Source of the DNA: Rhynochetos jubatus
Taxonomy: Eukaryota; Chordata; Aves; Eurypygiformes; Rhynochetidae
Assembly: GCA_027574665.1 (NCBI GenBank)
Contig: CM050650.1
Location: forward strand, 55,039,304 to 55,103,303
Length of the DNA stretch: 64,000 bases
Direction: 5' to 3'
Shown here: in pieces, positions 1 through 12,800 of the stretch
Position numbering within the stretch: the stretch's first letter is position 1
Layout of the letters: each line of letters starts with the position of its first letter
The notes under the pieces: generated by a model
Told to the model about the DNA's origin: nothing
The model's database searches: none
The model's input: only the letters and a program-made list of their open reading frames with translations
Position numbers and translations under genes: made by a program

Positions 1-2785
1 TATTTTCTTTTGCTAAAAACTTGGATAATAAAATTTCCTGTACTGAAAGCATTCAGCAGATTGCATCCCTGTGTCACTGTTCGTTTCTCCATATAGTTTA
101 TTAAGAGTGTATTGAATCAGTGGCACTCTGCAGAGTGGGATGCATTGACTGATACAGAGTTACTGAAACTGGCCCGAGAAGACATTGTTGTCCCGGTTCC
201 AGGGTGTGCCTGAGGCTCCCGAGGTTCTGCTGGAGTTCGCTCCCTTCAGTACCTAGCCTGTATTTTTCTTTCAGGATTACCCTTGTAAAAAGACCATTCA
301 AATAACTCCTCCTTTTCTTCTGGTGGATTTCAGAGCCCAGGGGAGCATCCGTCCATGCCAGTGGTTTAGTAGTGTGTTTGAATTTCAAGTTAGTGGCAGG
401 GGTACTCTTGGCTACCGATAGATATTCTGGATGTTGGACCCCACAATCCAAATTTCCTTCCTATCTGTGTTGCATGAATGAACTCGTGGAAGCAGACTTA
501 CACAGGGAGACCCTTCTGTCCCTGTTTCTGCATATCTGCCACAATATGGACTGGGCTGCCCTCATCATCTGTTACCGGGCTTCCAGACATCACATCTGCC
601 CATGCGTGCGCTGGGCTCTAACGAGAGCAGCCCTATAGTTGCTTGCCAGAAGACATTAAGGGATTGGAAGAGTAAAATTAAACTTAGTGAGTAATAAAAC
701 ACAAATCAGAATAAATCCTATGGATTTCAGTCTGGTAGCTGAAAACGGCAGTCTTATTTGTTTGAATGCCAGAAGGGTAAATACTGGGTTAAAGTAAAAA
801 TAAAACTTAAGGAGGTAAAACTTAAATCTACATTGTTGGAAGTGGTTAGCATTTTATTTTGTATAAGTTATATGCTCTTTGGGATCAGGGTAATCTTTTC
901 TTTTGCATAGCACCTCCCATTAGATTGATGCGTAAATACTGTCAGAAGCACTGAAGGTGTACATAGTTCAAGTTAATTTTTTTGCATAAGTATGTAAAAC
1001 CCCAGTTGATATTGCAGTATGTGATCATTAGGAGACAGAAAACGGAAAAAAAACCCCTAAGTAAACACTGAAGTCAGTGTGTTATGCTGATAATAAACTG
1101 CACCATTCCTTTTGTTACAGAGCATGATTTCTGGTTTATTTACTTTTTCTGTGTTGGCTCCACTGTTTCTTCTGTAACATGTATGAGGCTGAGTAGTCTT
1201 TGGATTGTAGCTTAATTGTCTAATTTTGGGAGAATATCCCCTGCCCATATGTATGCATATTCTCCTTTTCCACTCTTGATTATTAAAAAAAAAAAAAAAT
1301 CCCCTGTTTTATTAGAAAAACCTGGTTTGATATGCCAGTAGATAAAGTTACCTGTCTTTGCTCTGAACAAAGCAATTAATTATGTATAATTACTTCTAGG
1401 GGAAGCAGTAAGAACAGATGCTTGTTGTTGATCCATTTTATATGATTTGTATTCAGGGTTGCTGAAACAGGAAAATCTGTTTTCTATAGTAGTAAGTATT
1501 TCACTACTGTAATCCAGTTGTTCTGGCATTTTATGGAAAACATGAAAAAATTTGTCTATGTAGGTCGTTTTCTCAAGGCACTAGGGGGTGGGGAGCAACC
1601 AGTTTTTATTATATGGTTAATAACTTCCAAGTTGTGGTTCATGGGGCTGTTGGATGTGGCCTGCTGCTGATCCGTGGAATACTGTCCTCTTTAATTGATG
1701 TTTCTGGTCAAAGATTGAGGAAGAATGCCTAGTAGCTTGCCTGAAATTTTGAGGCTTGGCAGTAGCTCCTAGTACAGAATGTGTGAAGGACATTGATGGA
1801 GATAATCTGCAGTTGTCTGCTTACCTTTTCCTTAACCAGCTGGGTTTTTTAAAAGCATGAACACAACAATGGGGATTTGTTTGCTTAGGTATTTTGTAGT
1901 AAGACAGCTCAAGTAACAGTCTGATTGTGTATTCTGACTTGCAGAAAAGATAGTTAATATGTCTCCCCTAATCCTGATCCCTTTCTGTAGATGCTAATTT
2001 TCTAATTTCGACATTCCTTGTGATGCCTGCCAAACAAGTAACAAGGAAGCTTTGCTTGCTGTGACACATTTCACTATGCCATTACTTTAACTCCTTGCCC
2101 ACCCTTTAGCTGCTTTAGATTGCTGCCTGCTACAGTCTACTTTCCTTGTGTATCTGTGTGGTTAATGGCATAGAGGAATCCAGCTCTGCACCCGGGGCTC
2201 CCAGGTGCTCAGCCAGCAGTGGCGAATGCTGTTTCCATTGTATGTCAGCAAATCCCACTGCACCACAGCCATGACCTTTCCCTTCTCCCTCCCCAGCTCC
2301 TTAACCATTGACTCTGGTCTCTCATCGCTTCCACTGGCTACTTTGCCTGCACAGAAGTGACAGGTACAGTCAGTGAGTAAAACAGGGGCAGTAAGGGGTG
2401 GAGTAGGGCAGGAACTGCGCCCTGTTTGTGTACCCTCTGCAGCAATGCACTTAGTGCTGAATGTAGTACGTGTGCCAGAATATTGCACTACAGCATTAGG
2501 GCAGTGGAAATATGAAAAATGAGTACAAGGTTGGATGAGAAGTTGTGGAAGTTACGGGTTGCACTGCTGTCCATTACCTTTCTGTGAGTGAAGCAGGTTC
2601 TGACATCTAGGCCTGTCAGTGAATGAAATCTCAAGCACCAAAGAGGTACCAGCCCCAAAATATCTAATAGTCCTTACTTGTTATATGTGTTTTTGATTTA
2701 TATATACGTTGATTAGTCTAAAAGAGTATTGAGCTTGTGTTCTTACCTATCCATTGAATTAATTATGTCTGTTTTTATCATTCAG
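1..2785. other. Upstream intron sequence of MTHFD1L
   Basis: No exon, RNA gene or interspersed repeat is recognisable here. The exon that should precede GTPVFVHAG, ending in a stretch like LMQTLE in the family, was looked for and not seen, so the preceding exon is probably outside the window. Contents are ordinary AT-rich sequence plus a 15-A run at 1285-1299. Open frames in this stretch are short and overlap on opposite strands, as expected by chance. The last 20 bases form a pyrimidine-rich tract and CAG acceptor. Confidence 0.7.
1285..1299 (+). repeat. A(15) homopolymer
   Basis: Fifteen consecutive A bases follow tatt. There is no LINE or SINE body immediately upstream, so this is a simple mononucleotide run rather than an identifiable retroposon tail. 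Confidence 0.8.
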
Positions 2786-2897
2786 GGAACACCAGTATTT
2801 GTTCATGCTGGACCTTTTGCTAACATTGCACATGGAAATTCTTCTGTTTTGGCAGATAAAATTGCCCTTAAATTAGTTGGAGAGAAAGGATTTGTAG
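2786..2897 (+). CDS. MTHFD1L: MTHFD1L exon A (synthetase domain, [17 protein letters not shown] block)
   Basis: This 112-nt exon encodes 37 codons plus one nucleotide, reading [17 protein letters not shown] and then [20 protein letters not shown]. It follows the acceptor tttttatcattcag and precedes a consensus donor gtaagt at 2898. The leftover G joins TA at the next exon start to form a valine codon. The motif [14 protein letters not shown] is strongly conserved in 10-formyl-THF synthetases. [13 protein letters not shown] fits the mitochondrial paralog better than the cytosolic one. A methionine-started reading frame covers it from 2729, but that start lies in intron and is not a real translation start. 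Confidence 0.95.
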
Positions 2898-5663
2898 GTA
2901 AGTCATTATTTTGTTTATTACAACATGGTTTATTGGGAAGTTGTCAAATCTTGATATAAATAAGTGAATGGATAAAATAGCAATGAAAGGTAAGAATACT
3001 CTTCATTTTATGATAATATTAATAATAATCTTAAAACGTGTAAAAAGCCCAAAGCACCCTCTCTCGCCCTACCCACTATCTCAAGTGTTCCCGTCACCAC
3101 GTTTGAGACTCCACAAGTTGGCCGAACCAGTTAAATGGCTGGATTGCACTGAAAGAGGTATCGTGTAGTTCCTTGTATTAGTATTCATCTGAACTCTCTT
3201 GATAAACAGACAGAAACAATTCCCTTTTCCTGTTGAATTATTTCTCTGCCAGTTCAGTGAACTCAGCCAAATCAGGGGTCATATGTCCCCGAGCCAGTGC
3301 AGAGGAACAGCAGAGGGAAGGTGGTAGATGACAGTAAGACTGCCTTATTGTGGGGGCAGTGAGCCATTAGGTAGGTCCAGCTGCATTGTAAAACCTCACC
3401 ATGAGGCCCTCATGTTCCCACGAAAGCATGCAGGTGGGTAGACTAGTTTTATGTTAAGAATTCAGCCTGCACAAGCAACAATAGCCACGTAGGACTTCGT
3501 CTCAGGCAAAATAAACTTGTGGCTGAATGGTGAACGAGTTTTTGTGCACTTAAACTTTAGAACTGGGGTGTTGCTGCTTTGCAGTAGTAATGCCTTTGCA
3601 GTGCTGCAGCCGTTCTCTTCTGTGTCCTGAACACCCAGGTTGGCTTAACACTAATCCTGAAGTTGAACTTAGGGTACCTGTGGAACTGCTCTTGAGGTGC
3701 AGTAATGTAAAACATGAGGTTTCCTATGCTAAGGCCCTTAAACTGGACAGAGAAACACATATGTCATACCTACATATTGCTGTAAATTACATAGAGAATG
3801 AAATTACTTGAAAGTACTGTTTCTGTTTAAATTCACTGGTAATAATAGGAAGGATTGGGGGAGTTGTTTGCATTGTTATACAATGTGTATAGTCATTTTT
3901 AATATATGAATCAACCTATATATTTATAGATAGAGAATAGAAAGGGTTCTTACACAAAGTTGTCGACTAGTGGACAAGAACATAGAGGCATGATATCTTA
4001 CAGAATCTTAAAAAGTAACAAGAATTCCAATAAAAAATAAAGGATTGAAACTTGTTGTAGATTATACTGAGTTAGGAAAAAAAAACCCTAAAGAAATATG
4101 TCACTTTGGTATTCTCTGAATAACAGCAACAATGTTGAACAGGTAGAAATTCTATTTATGTATATTCCATTATCTTGAGGGCTTTCTTCTTTTTAAAGAA
4201 TATGTATTGATTTTCTGTTTTCCCATTTTTGCTTGTTCATTGTTACAGAGGTAAGTTGCTGAGCTCCCTAAGCATTCTGTGCCTAGAAGAAATGTTTCCC
4301 TTCCTTCTTTTTATCTTAAATGGAGCAGCAAGGTGCACACAATGATTTTTAGATCCCTGTTAGGATACTGTTAACAACATTAGTTCCTAGATTCAGTTTT
4401 GCAAACCTCTGCTCTTGTGATTCAATATAATTTACAGAGATTGTTGGACATTTGCATGCAATATTTTGTTAGCAAGAGAATTCCTGGGAAATGTTTGCTT
4501 CGTATTCCTGCTGTCACTTCTGATGTTTAGGTAGGAGTAATTAGGGAAATGCTGACATGTGTAAGAACATAAAGTGTTGCAGTCAACGTGGAGAAACATG
4601 AGGTTTCCAAGGTACTCTGGGCATGTGCTGTATGTTTGGTTTTTCTTTTAAAATGTGTGATCATGTTAAGGAAAAGGGCTGTTTTGTCCAATGTTACTGT
4701 TGTACAGCTAAATGTATTGCATTCTGAATACATTTATTTAGTGACAATAGAATCAGTATTTCATTAAGCCATGTTTGTTGTTATATGGCTTTGTGGAATG
4801 AAGAGCAAAAGCATTTAGGATAGCTAACATTTTTCATAGGCTGGGCGATGTGACTTTGTGCAGGGAGCAATCTTTTCAAGTGGGAAGTCTGTTTTGTATC
4901 ATCTGAATGGAAGTAGACTGGCGGCAGTCTTGAGTCTTGATCCAGGTTTTGGAGCCTGAAAAATGTCGCCTTGGAGTCGGATACCCCTCCATTCAGTGCT
5001 TCACTCAGACACTGAGAGCATATCCTTGCATTTCATGCCTTTTCTTTTTGTCTTTAACACTCTTTTTAGCTTTGTTTATCTTTGGCCCCAGTTTCTCTGC
5101 TGGGAGACAAAGCAGTGTAGCTGCAATAGAGGAAAACCTTTGTGTGTTGCCAGCTGAAGGCTCTTGTTGAGCTTTTATTCTACAGAACACAAATCCCCAT
5201 GAAGCTGGCTTCAAAATGAGACTGCCTTTGCTCTGCTGAGCAAAGAACTTCAGCGTGATTTTTAGAGCCTTATTAGATTGTTAAAAGCAATAGTTCCTAC
5301 AGTGTCCTACTTAAATAAACTTTGCAGGAAGTCATAACTGTAAATGATTGTTCTAATGGTTGTAATTACCGTATGCGTTACGTTTAAAAAAAACCTAACC
5401 ATTGTTTCTGTCAAACAGGACACATGGTCAGAGACTATATGTAGTTTATGGATTGCTGATTTAATAAATACTGTCCTGTCCTGCCCTACACAGCTGAGGT
5501 CTAAAATGACAGCTACAAAGTGTTCACCAGCCCAAAATGAGATCACATCCATACAGGCAGAGACCCCAGTGCCTTTGCTAAAAGTAAAGGTTTTCACTGC
5601 TCCACATTTTTCTTTTGTGACTGTTCTCGTGCAGTTCATCTTTTCCTCGCATTAGATATCGTA

Positions 5664-6517
5664 TCATAGAATCATATCACAGACTGATTTGCGTTGGAAG
5701 GGACCTTAAAGACCATCTAGTTCCAACCCCCCTGCCCTGGGCAGGGACACCCTCCACTAGACCAGGTTGCTCACAGCCTCATCCAGCCTGGCCTTGAACA
5801 CTCCCAGGGATGGGGCATCCACAGCTTCTCTGGGCAGCCTGTTCCAGTGCCTCACCACCCTCTCCAGGAAGAACTTCTTCCTGATATCTAATCTAAATCT
5901 CCCCACTTTCAGTTTGAACCCATTACCCCTTGTTCTGTCACTACAGACCCTTGTAAAAAGGCCCCTCCCAGCTTCCTTGTAGGCCCCTTCAGGTACTGGA
6001 AGGCTGCTATAAGGTCTCCCCGAAGCCTTCTCTTCTCCAGGCTGGACGAGCCCAACTCTCTCAGCCTTTCTTCATAGGAGAGGTGCTCCAGCCCTCTGAT
6101 CATCTTCGTGGCCTCCTCTGGACCAGTCAATATCCTTCTTACGCTGAGGGCTCCACAGCTGGAATCAGTACTGCAGGTGGGGTGTCACAAGAGCAGAGTA
6201 GAGGGGGAGAACCCCCTCCCTCATCCTGCTGGCCAACCTTCTCCTGATACAGCCCAGGATATGGTTGGCTTTCTGGGCTGCCAGCACACACTGCTGGCTC
6301 ATGGCCAGCTTCTCATCCCCCAGTACCCCCAAGTCCTTCTCCTCAGGGCTCCTCTCGATCCATTCTCCACCCAGCCTGTACTTGTAGTGGGGATTGCCCT
6401 GACCCAGGTGCAGGACCTTGCACTTGACCTTGTTGAACTGCATGAGGTTGGCACAGGCCCACCTCTCCAGCCTGTCAAGGTCCCTCTGGATGGCATCCCT
6501 TCCCTCCAGGGTGAAGG
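5664..6517 (-). mobile_element. CR1 LINE, 5'-truncated, antisense
   Basis: The + strand starts with the reverse complement of the CR1 3' tail (tcatagaatcatatcaca) and then TTGGAAGGGACCTTAAAGACCATCTAGTTCC in the usual order. It continues as the reverse complement of the CR1 3' UTR and the C-terminal reverse-transcriptase region. On the minus strand, open frames at about 6165-6517 carry CR1 blocks such as [25 protein letters not shown] and [16 protein letters not shown]. The element is about 850 bp, stops abruptly at LEGRDAIQ and so lacks the RT catalytic part. It sits in the first long intron and shows no sign of serving the host gene. Confidence 0.95.
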
Positions 6518-6820
6518 GATCTGACACTCATTAGATTCTTGTATGAGTGATTGCAGTTCATGTTGTGGCACGCAGGCTAGTTGCAAAAGCTCATGAAGGA
6601 GTCCAAGAGGTGCTGGAAATAGTGTAAGGTACGTGGCAAAACTTCATGGCTAGGAGAGGCATTTGAGGGACCACGAACTATGATAGTGGCTCCTAGCGTT
6701 CTCCAGCTGCATCCAAAGCAGGAACATAGGAATCTGTGACAGGGTCTGCAATTAAATTAATTTTGTCTATAGTAGAATAAATATCTTTATGTACACTAGC
6801 TCACTCACTGTGAGATGGAA

Positions 6821-6880
6821 TGATGATATATAATATTTATATATTTATTATTTTATAAAATTATTTTATATATTTATTTT
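6821..6880. repeat. AT-rich low-complexity tract
   Basis: About 60 bases are almost purely A and T, made of repeated TATAT, ATTTAT and TTATTTT units, and are followed by GGAGGGGG. There is no coding potential. It lies about 300 bp beyond the truncated 5' end of the CR1. Confidence 0.7.
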
Positions 6881-9800
6881 GGAGGGGGTGTGATTTGTTT
6901 GGGTTTTGGTTTTTTACTTAAGACATAGTTATTTTGGAGCAGAACCTCCTGCTAAGTGTGTAGACAGTACTGAGGAGAATAACATGGCCTGAACTTGCAC
7001 CACAGTTTCACAAATACAGATATTTTTAATGTTCTGTCCTGGCTTCGGTAGCCTCCATCCTCCAGCTGCTTGTTTCCAGACCTGTGCAACCCCTCACTTG
7101 CCAGCACACCTGTGTGATAAACTAATCAGGAGAGTTGATCTTGACTAAAAACAACCACAGCAACAAAAAAAAAAATCTCCTTCCTTCCCCTCACAGACAC
7201 TGGCTGGGCAAACGGTTGTATGTGTGACAGGGGAGGATGAGATAATGCCACATGAAGATGGTGGTTTTGCTGAAATAAATATTTATAATATTATAGCCTT
7301 ATTTGGAGCTTTAAAGTGCCAGTAAAGCTACTGTGGATGCACTAGCTAATCAGACCATGCCTGCATTGCCTGGGCAGCTGAGCTTGTCTCCTTTCTCAGC
7401 CTGTGCTCAACTGTTTTTGCATGACAACCCAACAGAAACCGATTGCCCTTTTTGTTGGCTTGGTTTTCTGCTGACTTAACACAGAAGCAGTTCAGCCCAG
7501 AGTCACAAAAACACCGGAGCTGGTGCAGGGGAGGGTGAGTTGGGACAGCCAGCAGCGAAAAACCAATCTGTTGTGTAGATCCCACTGTTTGTGTGACCGT
7601 GTGCCACGGCCAAGGCAAAAAAAAAAAAACCAACCTCCCAAACTGTTCTTTTTTAATTTATTTTTAAACCTTACTTTCTCTCTCTGTCCTGCCTTGCCTG
7701 ATTTGCTGTTTGCTCTGCAGCTGGAATTGCAACGTGCTGTGCCTTTTGAGTAGTGCCGGTTAACAGCAGTGTAGACGGTCTGCTTAAAAAAGAAATCTAA
7801 ACAAAATTCAACCGTTGAGTCCTCTCACTGCCTGAAGGCATTCCCTGCTTCAGTTTCAGGTATCCAAGTGAATCACAGGCCACCATTAAGTTCAAGGTAG
7901 CCTTTTAGCCCAGCTTGTCCATTCCCTCTTCCCTGAGCCTTGTTGCTATGTACTGACAACTGTCTTTAGTCCCTCCGGCAGCAGCCTGGAGTATGTTTCT
8001 GACATTTTATTTTCCTTTTGCATGAAAGATTACCTAAACTAGCCTGTGTAACCACTTCGGCATGGCTTGCTTTTTGTTCACTTTAACTGTTAAACATCAA
8101 GGACAGCTGACATCTCCGCGGTGGCAGGGAAAGGAGCTTGGCTTTTAGGCCAAGTCCTGTGCTATGACTGAGTGGGGACGTATATCTTAATCTGTATTTA
8201 GGCAATGACTTTTGGGGTTTTTTGTTTTGTGGTGTTAACCTTTTTCGTTCCTCTCGTCGTTCACCACTGTCCTCTGATGCAGGAATGTCAAATTGTAACT
8301 GATCCACAAAAGCTCACTAATACGGGAGGCCACACCTGGTACAAATCGCAACTGAAGTTTTTACTCGTAGCCCAGACGATAAATTTGTCACTTCTGTAAA
8401 GCTTTAATTTTGCACAGATTTCTCCTTGTGCTGTGTTCTTGCTTCCTGGTTCCGGGGAGTGTATTTTGATTTACTGGAAGTCCTCTTCTCAAATGACCCC
8501 TGTGCTTCATCTTTCTTTCCTCTGTAGTTTCTCACCATTACTTTGAGGAAGATTTTCATTGTTTCAGAAGTGTGATGTCAATTTTTGCAAAGCAGGTTTC
8601 TGGATGTGTAGGTTAGAGTGATTGCTTTAAGAGAACAAAGAATTGCTGTATTTGTTTCTCTGACACCAGAAGTCCCGTGTCTGACCAACACAATGTATGA
8701 GTTGTATGCAAGGCACTTGATTTTAGCTCCAGAGATTACACGATTTAGGGAGGCAAGTATTGTTGAAAATGTTTTGCCATGTAAGATGCTGCAGTGTAGG
8801 AAGGAAACATTTCACAAAACAATTCTGGGTGTTCTTAAACACACACACACTCTTCTCTATTTGGGAAATAGTGTACGAGTTCAACCGTACTGTAACTGCT
8901 GCCAGTTGAGAGTCCCAGTCATAAGCACTGTGTGTACGCAGAACAAAGAAATAAAGTCCTTGTCCTAGAAAGACTTGCTGGTTATGCAAAGGGCAAGAGG
9001 TGACAAGTATCTACTGACAGGCAGCTGGCAAAGCACAGGAAAATGTGCCTTTATCACAGTAGTATTGCCATCCTGCTCACCCTGCAGTTTTCTTTTTTGT
9101 GGTAGTTTCCAAGAGGGGGAAAATTCATGGTGCAGTTTGCAAGTAGACAGCTGGTGAGAGGTTCTGTAGGCTTCAGGAGGCATGTCTCATGTCACAGAGA
9201 GCAGAGGAAGGAGTGCAAAGAAGCATCAATGAAATGGAACTTATTCTAGTCGCTGATGTCGCAAATGTCTCGCTAGGGACAAAGGTTTGCCTTGAATTGC
9301 ACCCAGAAATGGAGGGGACTAGACTACAGAATCCATACTAACTTGTCAGCTTTCAGGCATGCCATGAAGGCAAGATGTTTTGCAGTCCTTTGTTCCCGTG
9401 GGCATGTATGCAAACAGCCTTGCTAAGAAGTGAAAGGGGTTATCAATAAACCAAAAGGACAGGGAAATTTTACTAACTTTATCAACACAGAATGCAGCTA
9501 ATCACTCCTTCTGACGAATCTGGTGCTCGTCTCAGGAAGAGGTAATCATTTCTGATGTTTAACACATTTAACATCATCAGGGCTTCTTGCATCACATCCC
9601 TCTGCTGCTCATTCCTCCTCCTATGTTGGCCTAAAGCAACAAAATGCCTTCTAAAACTCCAGGTTCCTTTTCTGCATCAGATTGTTTCTTAATACTCTGT
9701 GAAGGTGAATAGAAAGGAAGAACTATTAGATCTGGTTTTTTTTTTGTTTTTAGTCAGTGGATGCGGGTTGCCCAAGAAGATTTTTGAAGGCTTAAATGAT

Positions 9801-12800
9801 GAAAGAGGAAGAGGAATGAGCATTCCTGAGTCATGTTTGTCACTGTGTCAGAAATTATTACAATAAACAGCTCAGCAGATTGCCCCATCCATCTCTCTAA
9901 TCTCTTGAAGGTGTTTCAGCTGAGGAAAGGGGTTGTAAATGAGAAGAAAAGTGAAGCGTGAATATGTTTTTGAAATCCTAACCCAAAGTCCTTCTGAAGT
10001 TTGTTTTTCAGGCTTGGACTATATATTTGGTGGTTGCTTTCTTTCCTGCTCCTGATAAGCACATCACATTCAACTCTGAGAGCACACCGTGCTAGGCAAG
10101 GTGGAGTGTGACTTTGTCTTTCCTGGTGTTGTATCAGGTGATAATAGGAGGGTTTTTGCAAGCTGTTGGAACCTTTGTTCAGAAAGGTCCACTTTCTGTT
10201 TCTTTCTTTAGTTGGTCTGCTTGGTGTGACTGGAAAGACTTTGTCACACATTTTTAATGGCATAAACCCAAGTAAAAGCAGTAAATTTTTATAAGCTAAG
10301 TAATTGACTCTTTTTATTGTGCTGGTACACTTGTTAGAATAAACTAATGATGCTAGCTCTATCTGTTTAGTACATACAAAGTTCTTTTTCAAAGGGTACC
10401 ATTTTACATACTCTCAGAGCAGACATTGTATAACAAGTTTAGAAACCACCTTATGAGAATTGTATGTGTCTAATACACTAAGTGAATAGTTTTCAGTAGT
10501 TTTTTTTTTTTTAATCATAAGACACTTCAAACTGTGTTCTCAGTAGTCTTTTTCCAAAAAAGGAAATAGAACTCAAATAATTTGGCTAAATGTCTTTTGG
10601 CACTAGTAGTACGTATGATATTATTACATTTAAATATTGAGTTCAAGGATTTCTTTTTAATTTTTTTTGTTGCTTGATACCACTAGAAAGGGATTCATGT
10701 GGTGACCCTCCAGAGAGATTAAATTTTAAAGATTCTGTCCAAGGTCTTTTTACCTTGTGTTATTTCATCTGACTTCTTCACTCCTTATTTTCACAAGAAA
10801 CAAAACGTAACGTGGTTACATTCTAAAATTTTGTGCTTTGAACCAGTGTGCTTTTTTCTTGCTTTAAGTGTTAAAACAAGGCTAAGGTTTCATGGTACAA
10901 GGTGGTTGACAGCATTATCAGTGTACGTGTTACTGGCCTGCTCTGAAACGTGTGTGCTACGAACTAGGTAAGGGATGTTCAAAAGTTCACCATGTTTTTC
11001 CTGATCCCATTCATAGTGCAGCTGCTCAAGCAACTGTGTTGCTGCTTAGCACAACTGTGGCAGTGGGGTGTTGGGGAGGAAGGTGATACTGTGGTAGTTG
11101 GTATTGCTGCAGGGCTTTTAAAATCATGGTCTAGTAGTATAAGGCACGGTGGTACCACAAACTGCAAAATAAGGTACCATTGCTGCTAGAAGATCTGTGA
11201 ATTTTTACTGTTCACTTGTGAATGGCAATGCCATTCGCATCCCAGGTGCCCTTTTTATTTCTTTTTTTATATTTGCCAAGATAAAAGTAAATTCCATTTC
11301 TTTCACGTGATGTAAAGTGGAAACAAACAAAAAAATCTTCTCCTGTTCCCTTTTGCTTTTAAAATCTTAGCAAATTTTCGTACCAGTAGGCTGGAAAGTC
11401 TTCAGAGATGAGATGTCATGCAACACATTTTCCTTCACTGACAGGAAGTCAAAGTTCCTGAAAGCTGAGCTCACTTACTGCCTTGTCACAAATAATCTGG
11501 GTGCAAATCATGCATCCCTTGCGTATGGATTGCTGCCACTGAAAGTCAGCTGACAATGATTTAAATTACTTTCTATTGAAGAAAATGCTTAAAACAGCCT
11601 TGAAATAATTTATGAATTATGATGCCAAGTGAGAATCAAAACCTTTCTTACATTTTTGTGTGTTCAGAGTCCTTGAGAAAACTCTGAGCGACTCCACGTT
11701 TTCACTGCAGATCTTTTGAAACTTTTCCCTCTGACAGTTCTGATCTTTAGGATACATTGCAAAATAAAGCTTTTTAGAAAGAAGATTTGGTAGAGAGCTG
11801 TCCTAAATGTTTTGTGTGTCGGGAGGCATTCTAGCATTGACCTTGGTTTCGTATGCCACTGTATGTCAGTTTAATTAATTGGGAGCTTGTAAATTATGCA
11901 AAGCTAAACTCAAAACCGAAAGTTGGTATTGATCATGAAGTATTGAATTATGTCTAACTTAATATTACACTTGTCATTAAAAAATGGGTGTTTTGCACGA
12001 TAAGGAGAGGTGATGCTGTTTGGAAGAGAAAAGCTCCCAAATTATGGACTGTCTTGTAGTGAGATTTTACCTTCTCCCCTTTAAATTAAAAATAAATCCA
12101 CAAAGTGTTAGAAACTCACTTGGCATTCCCTTGGCTACAAAATGTATTTGTAAATGTATGTTCCCAAATCTGTTGTTGATATCCAGAATGATGAGGGGCA
12201 ATTTAGAGGAATGAAAGAACATATGATTATAAATCATCAGCCATTTAGCTGAGTTCTCTGCTTTATCTGATGAGCATATCAGATGATCTCCTTCATAAGC
12301 TGACTGAGCTCCAGTCTGAAACTAGCTAGGATTTTTAACTCTTGCTGCTGCTGGTAAGCTAGCTGGGTTTCTGTGGCCAATTTGGACTCATTTGCTTTGT
12401 TGTGTAATTAGTGCTAGGCTTGCCATTCCTTAACACAGCCTGTCTGCATTTTTAGTTTCTGCATCTGTTACAGTATGCACTTTCTTCAACCTAGGTGCAT
12501 GCACCAGGGCTGTGCAAGTTCACTCTTACCTTGCTGGTGTTTATACTCAGTTCAGTCACCTGAGTGTTTTTCTCACTTTCCATACATATTCTGGGATTGG
12601 CTTAATACTGCTAGGCTCCCAGACTCTTCTCTGATGTTTGCAGGTATGAAGTTCCCAGGTTGTGGGTCAGATTTCTGTCATTAATCTCCAATGGCAATGG
12701 ATGTTACTAGTAACTTTCATTCTGTTTCTCTTCATTTCTTCCTAAACACCACAACAGCTTTTTCCTGTGTGATATCCTAGTTCCTCTCCATGCTGGCGAT

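Noticed and set aside
2729-2785. Methionine start upstream of exon A in the same frame
   Set aside because: It lies before the CAG acceptor, in intron. The exon is internal to a long protein.
6108-6524. 138-codon + frame
   Set aside because: It is the antisense shadow of the CR1 reverse-transcriptase region. The same shadow appears at 32484-32906 on the minus strand opposite the sense CR1.
9916-10392. 158-codon open frame on the minus strand in intron A-B
   Set aside because: It has no recognisable domain, signal sequence or family, sits alone in AT-rich intron, and is of a length expected by chance in 24 kb.
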